Shown here: positions 63,985 through 64,000 of the stretch, in pieces
Layout of the letters: every line of letters starts with the position of its first letter
Numbering within the stretch: the first letter of the stretch is position 1
Source: Gammaproteobacteria bacterium
GTDB taxonomy: Bacteria > Pseudomonadota > Gammaproteobacteria > Steroidobacterales > Woeseiaceae
NCBI GenBank assembly: GCA_013151645.1
Contig: JAADHU010000019.1
Span: 83,445-147,444 of the forward strand
Length of the DNA stretch: 64,000 nucleotides
Direction of reading: 5' to 3'
Made by a program: the position numbers and the translations under genes
The notes under the pieces: model-generated
The model's database searches: none
Told to the model about the DNA's origin: nothing
Seen by the model: the letters and a program-made list of their open reading frames with translations, nothing else

Positions 63985-64000
63985 GGTCGCGCCTCAGGAG
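63985..64000. repeat. Start of a second REP unit, cut by the window edge
   Basis: GGTCGCGCCTCAGGAG matches the first 16 bases of the REP doublet at 21534 (GGTCACGCCTCAGGAG) at 15 positions. It begins 15 bases after the NUP gene stop, again just downstream of a gene. Confidence 0.6.

Noticed and set aside
1..64000. CRISPR arrays, tRNA or rRNA genes, prophage
   Set aside because: I saw no regularly spaced direct repeats, no cloverleaf with CCA-type end, no rRNA stretches and no phage structural genes in the gaps I read.

Overview
The window reads as one stretch of a free-living Gammaproteobacterium chromosome: moderately GC-rich, densely packed, with many 4- or 8-base overlaps between consecutive genes. 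The gene set (HiPIP, molybdenum formate dehydrogenase, hut operon, complete aerobic purine ring breakdown, TolB-like/TPR membrane proteins, REP-type repeats) fits a marine or sediment heterotroph such as a Woeseia/Chromatiales-type organism. That placement is inferred from gene content only. I see no rRNA, tRNA, CRISPR array, prophage or complete insertion sequence.

Region by region. 1-2523: the start of an aromatic/aspartate aminotransferase running off the left edge, a Tat-exported HiPIP and a secreted M61-like peptidase. 2583-8273: fdhD-fdsG-fdsB-fdsA for an NAD-linked molybdenum formate dehydrogenase. 8284-9249: a small DPYNS-motif protein and a Ysc84-like exported protein. 9429-16855: histidine utilization, hutF-hutC-hutU-hutH-hutG on the minus strand and hutI diverging from it across a perfect HutC-type palindrome. 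16869-24720: a frameshifted small gene, a TolB-like/TPR membrane protein, a flavodoxin-fold reductase, NrtS, a Bcr/CflA exporter, a REP doublet, and a nitroreductase/thiolase/nucleotide-translocase-like operon. 24838-28942: a peroxiredoxin and a MacAB-type ABC efflux set. 29097-33675: a GGDEF protein, a second DPYNS protein, an APH-type kinase and a DUF1232 protein.

33787-45806 is a purine block. Two divergent phosphoribosyltransferases sit beside a ten-gene operon read from uraH to guaD (uraH-xdhA-xdhB-xdhC-puuD-puuE-uraD-alc-allA-guaD). It covers every step from guanine through xanthine, urate, allantoin and allantoate to ureidoglycolate, and then glyoxylate plus urea. Urate is oxidised by the membrane cytochrome-c protein PuuD, not by a soluble uricase. 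45997-48256 holds a gluconate-2-dehydrogenase-type pair diverging from uraH.

48279-54026 is the least explained part: a MITE-like element, an exported phosphoesterase fused to what looks like a dead kinase domain, a CotH-like exported protein, an alpha/beta-hydrolase-like protein without its serine nucleophile, a YjiK-like propeller and a DUF4956 membrane protein. 54245-59311 returns to nucleosides: adenosine kinase and a deoD-deoC-aldehyde dehydrogenase operon ending in a second, catalytically incomplete aldehyde dehydrogenase (an ALDH16-like pair in two genes). 59362-63969 holds an SDR enzyme, a cupin, a palindromic element, a lipoprotein hydrolase, an exported SAM-hydrolase-family protein and a diverging purine nucleoside permease. 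The recurring theme is purine and nucleoside salvage and breakdown feeding carbon, nitrogen and one-carbon (formate) metabolism.
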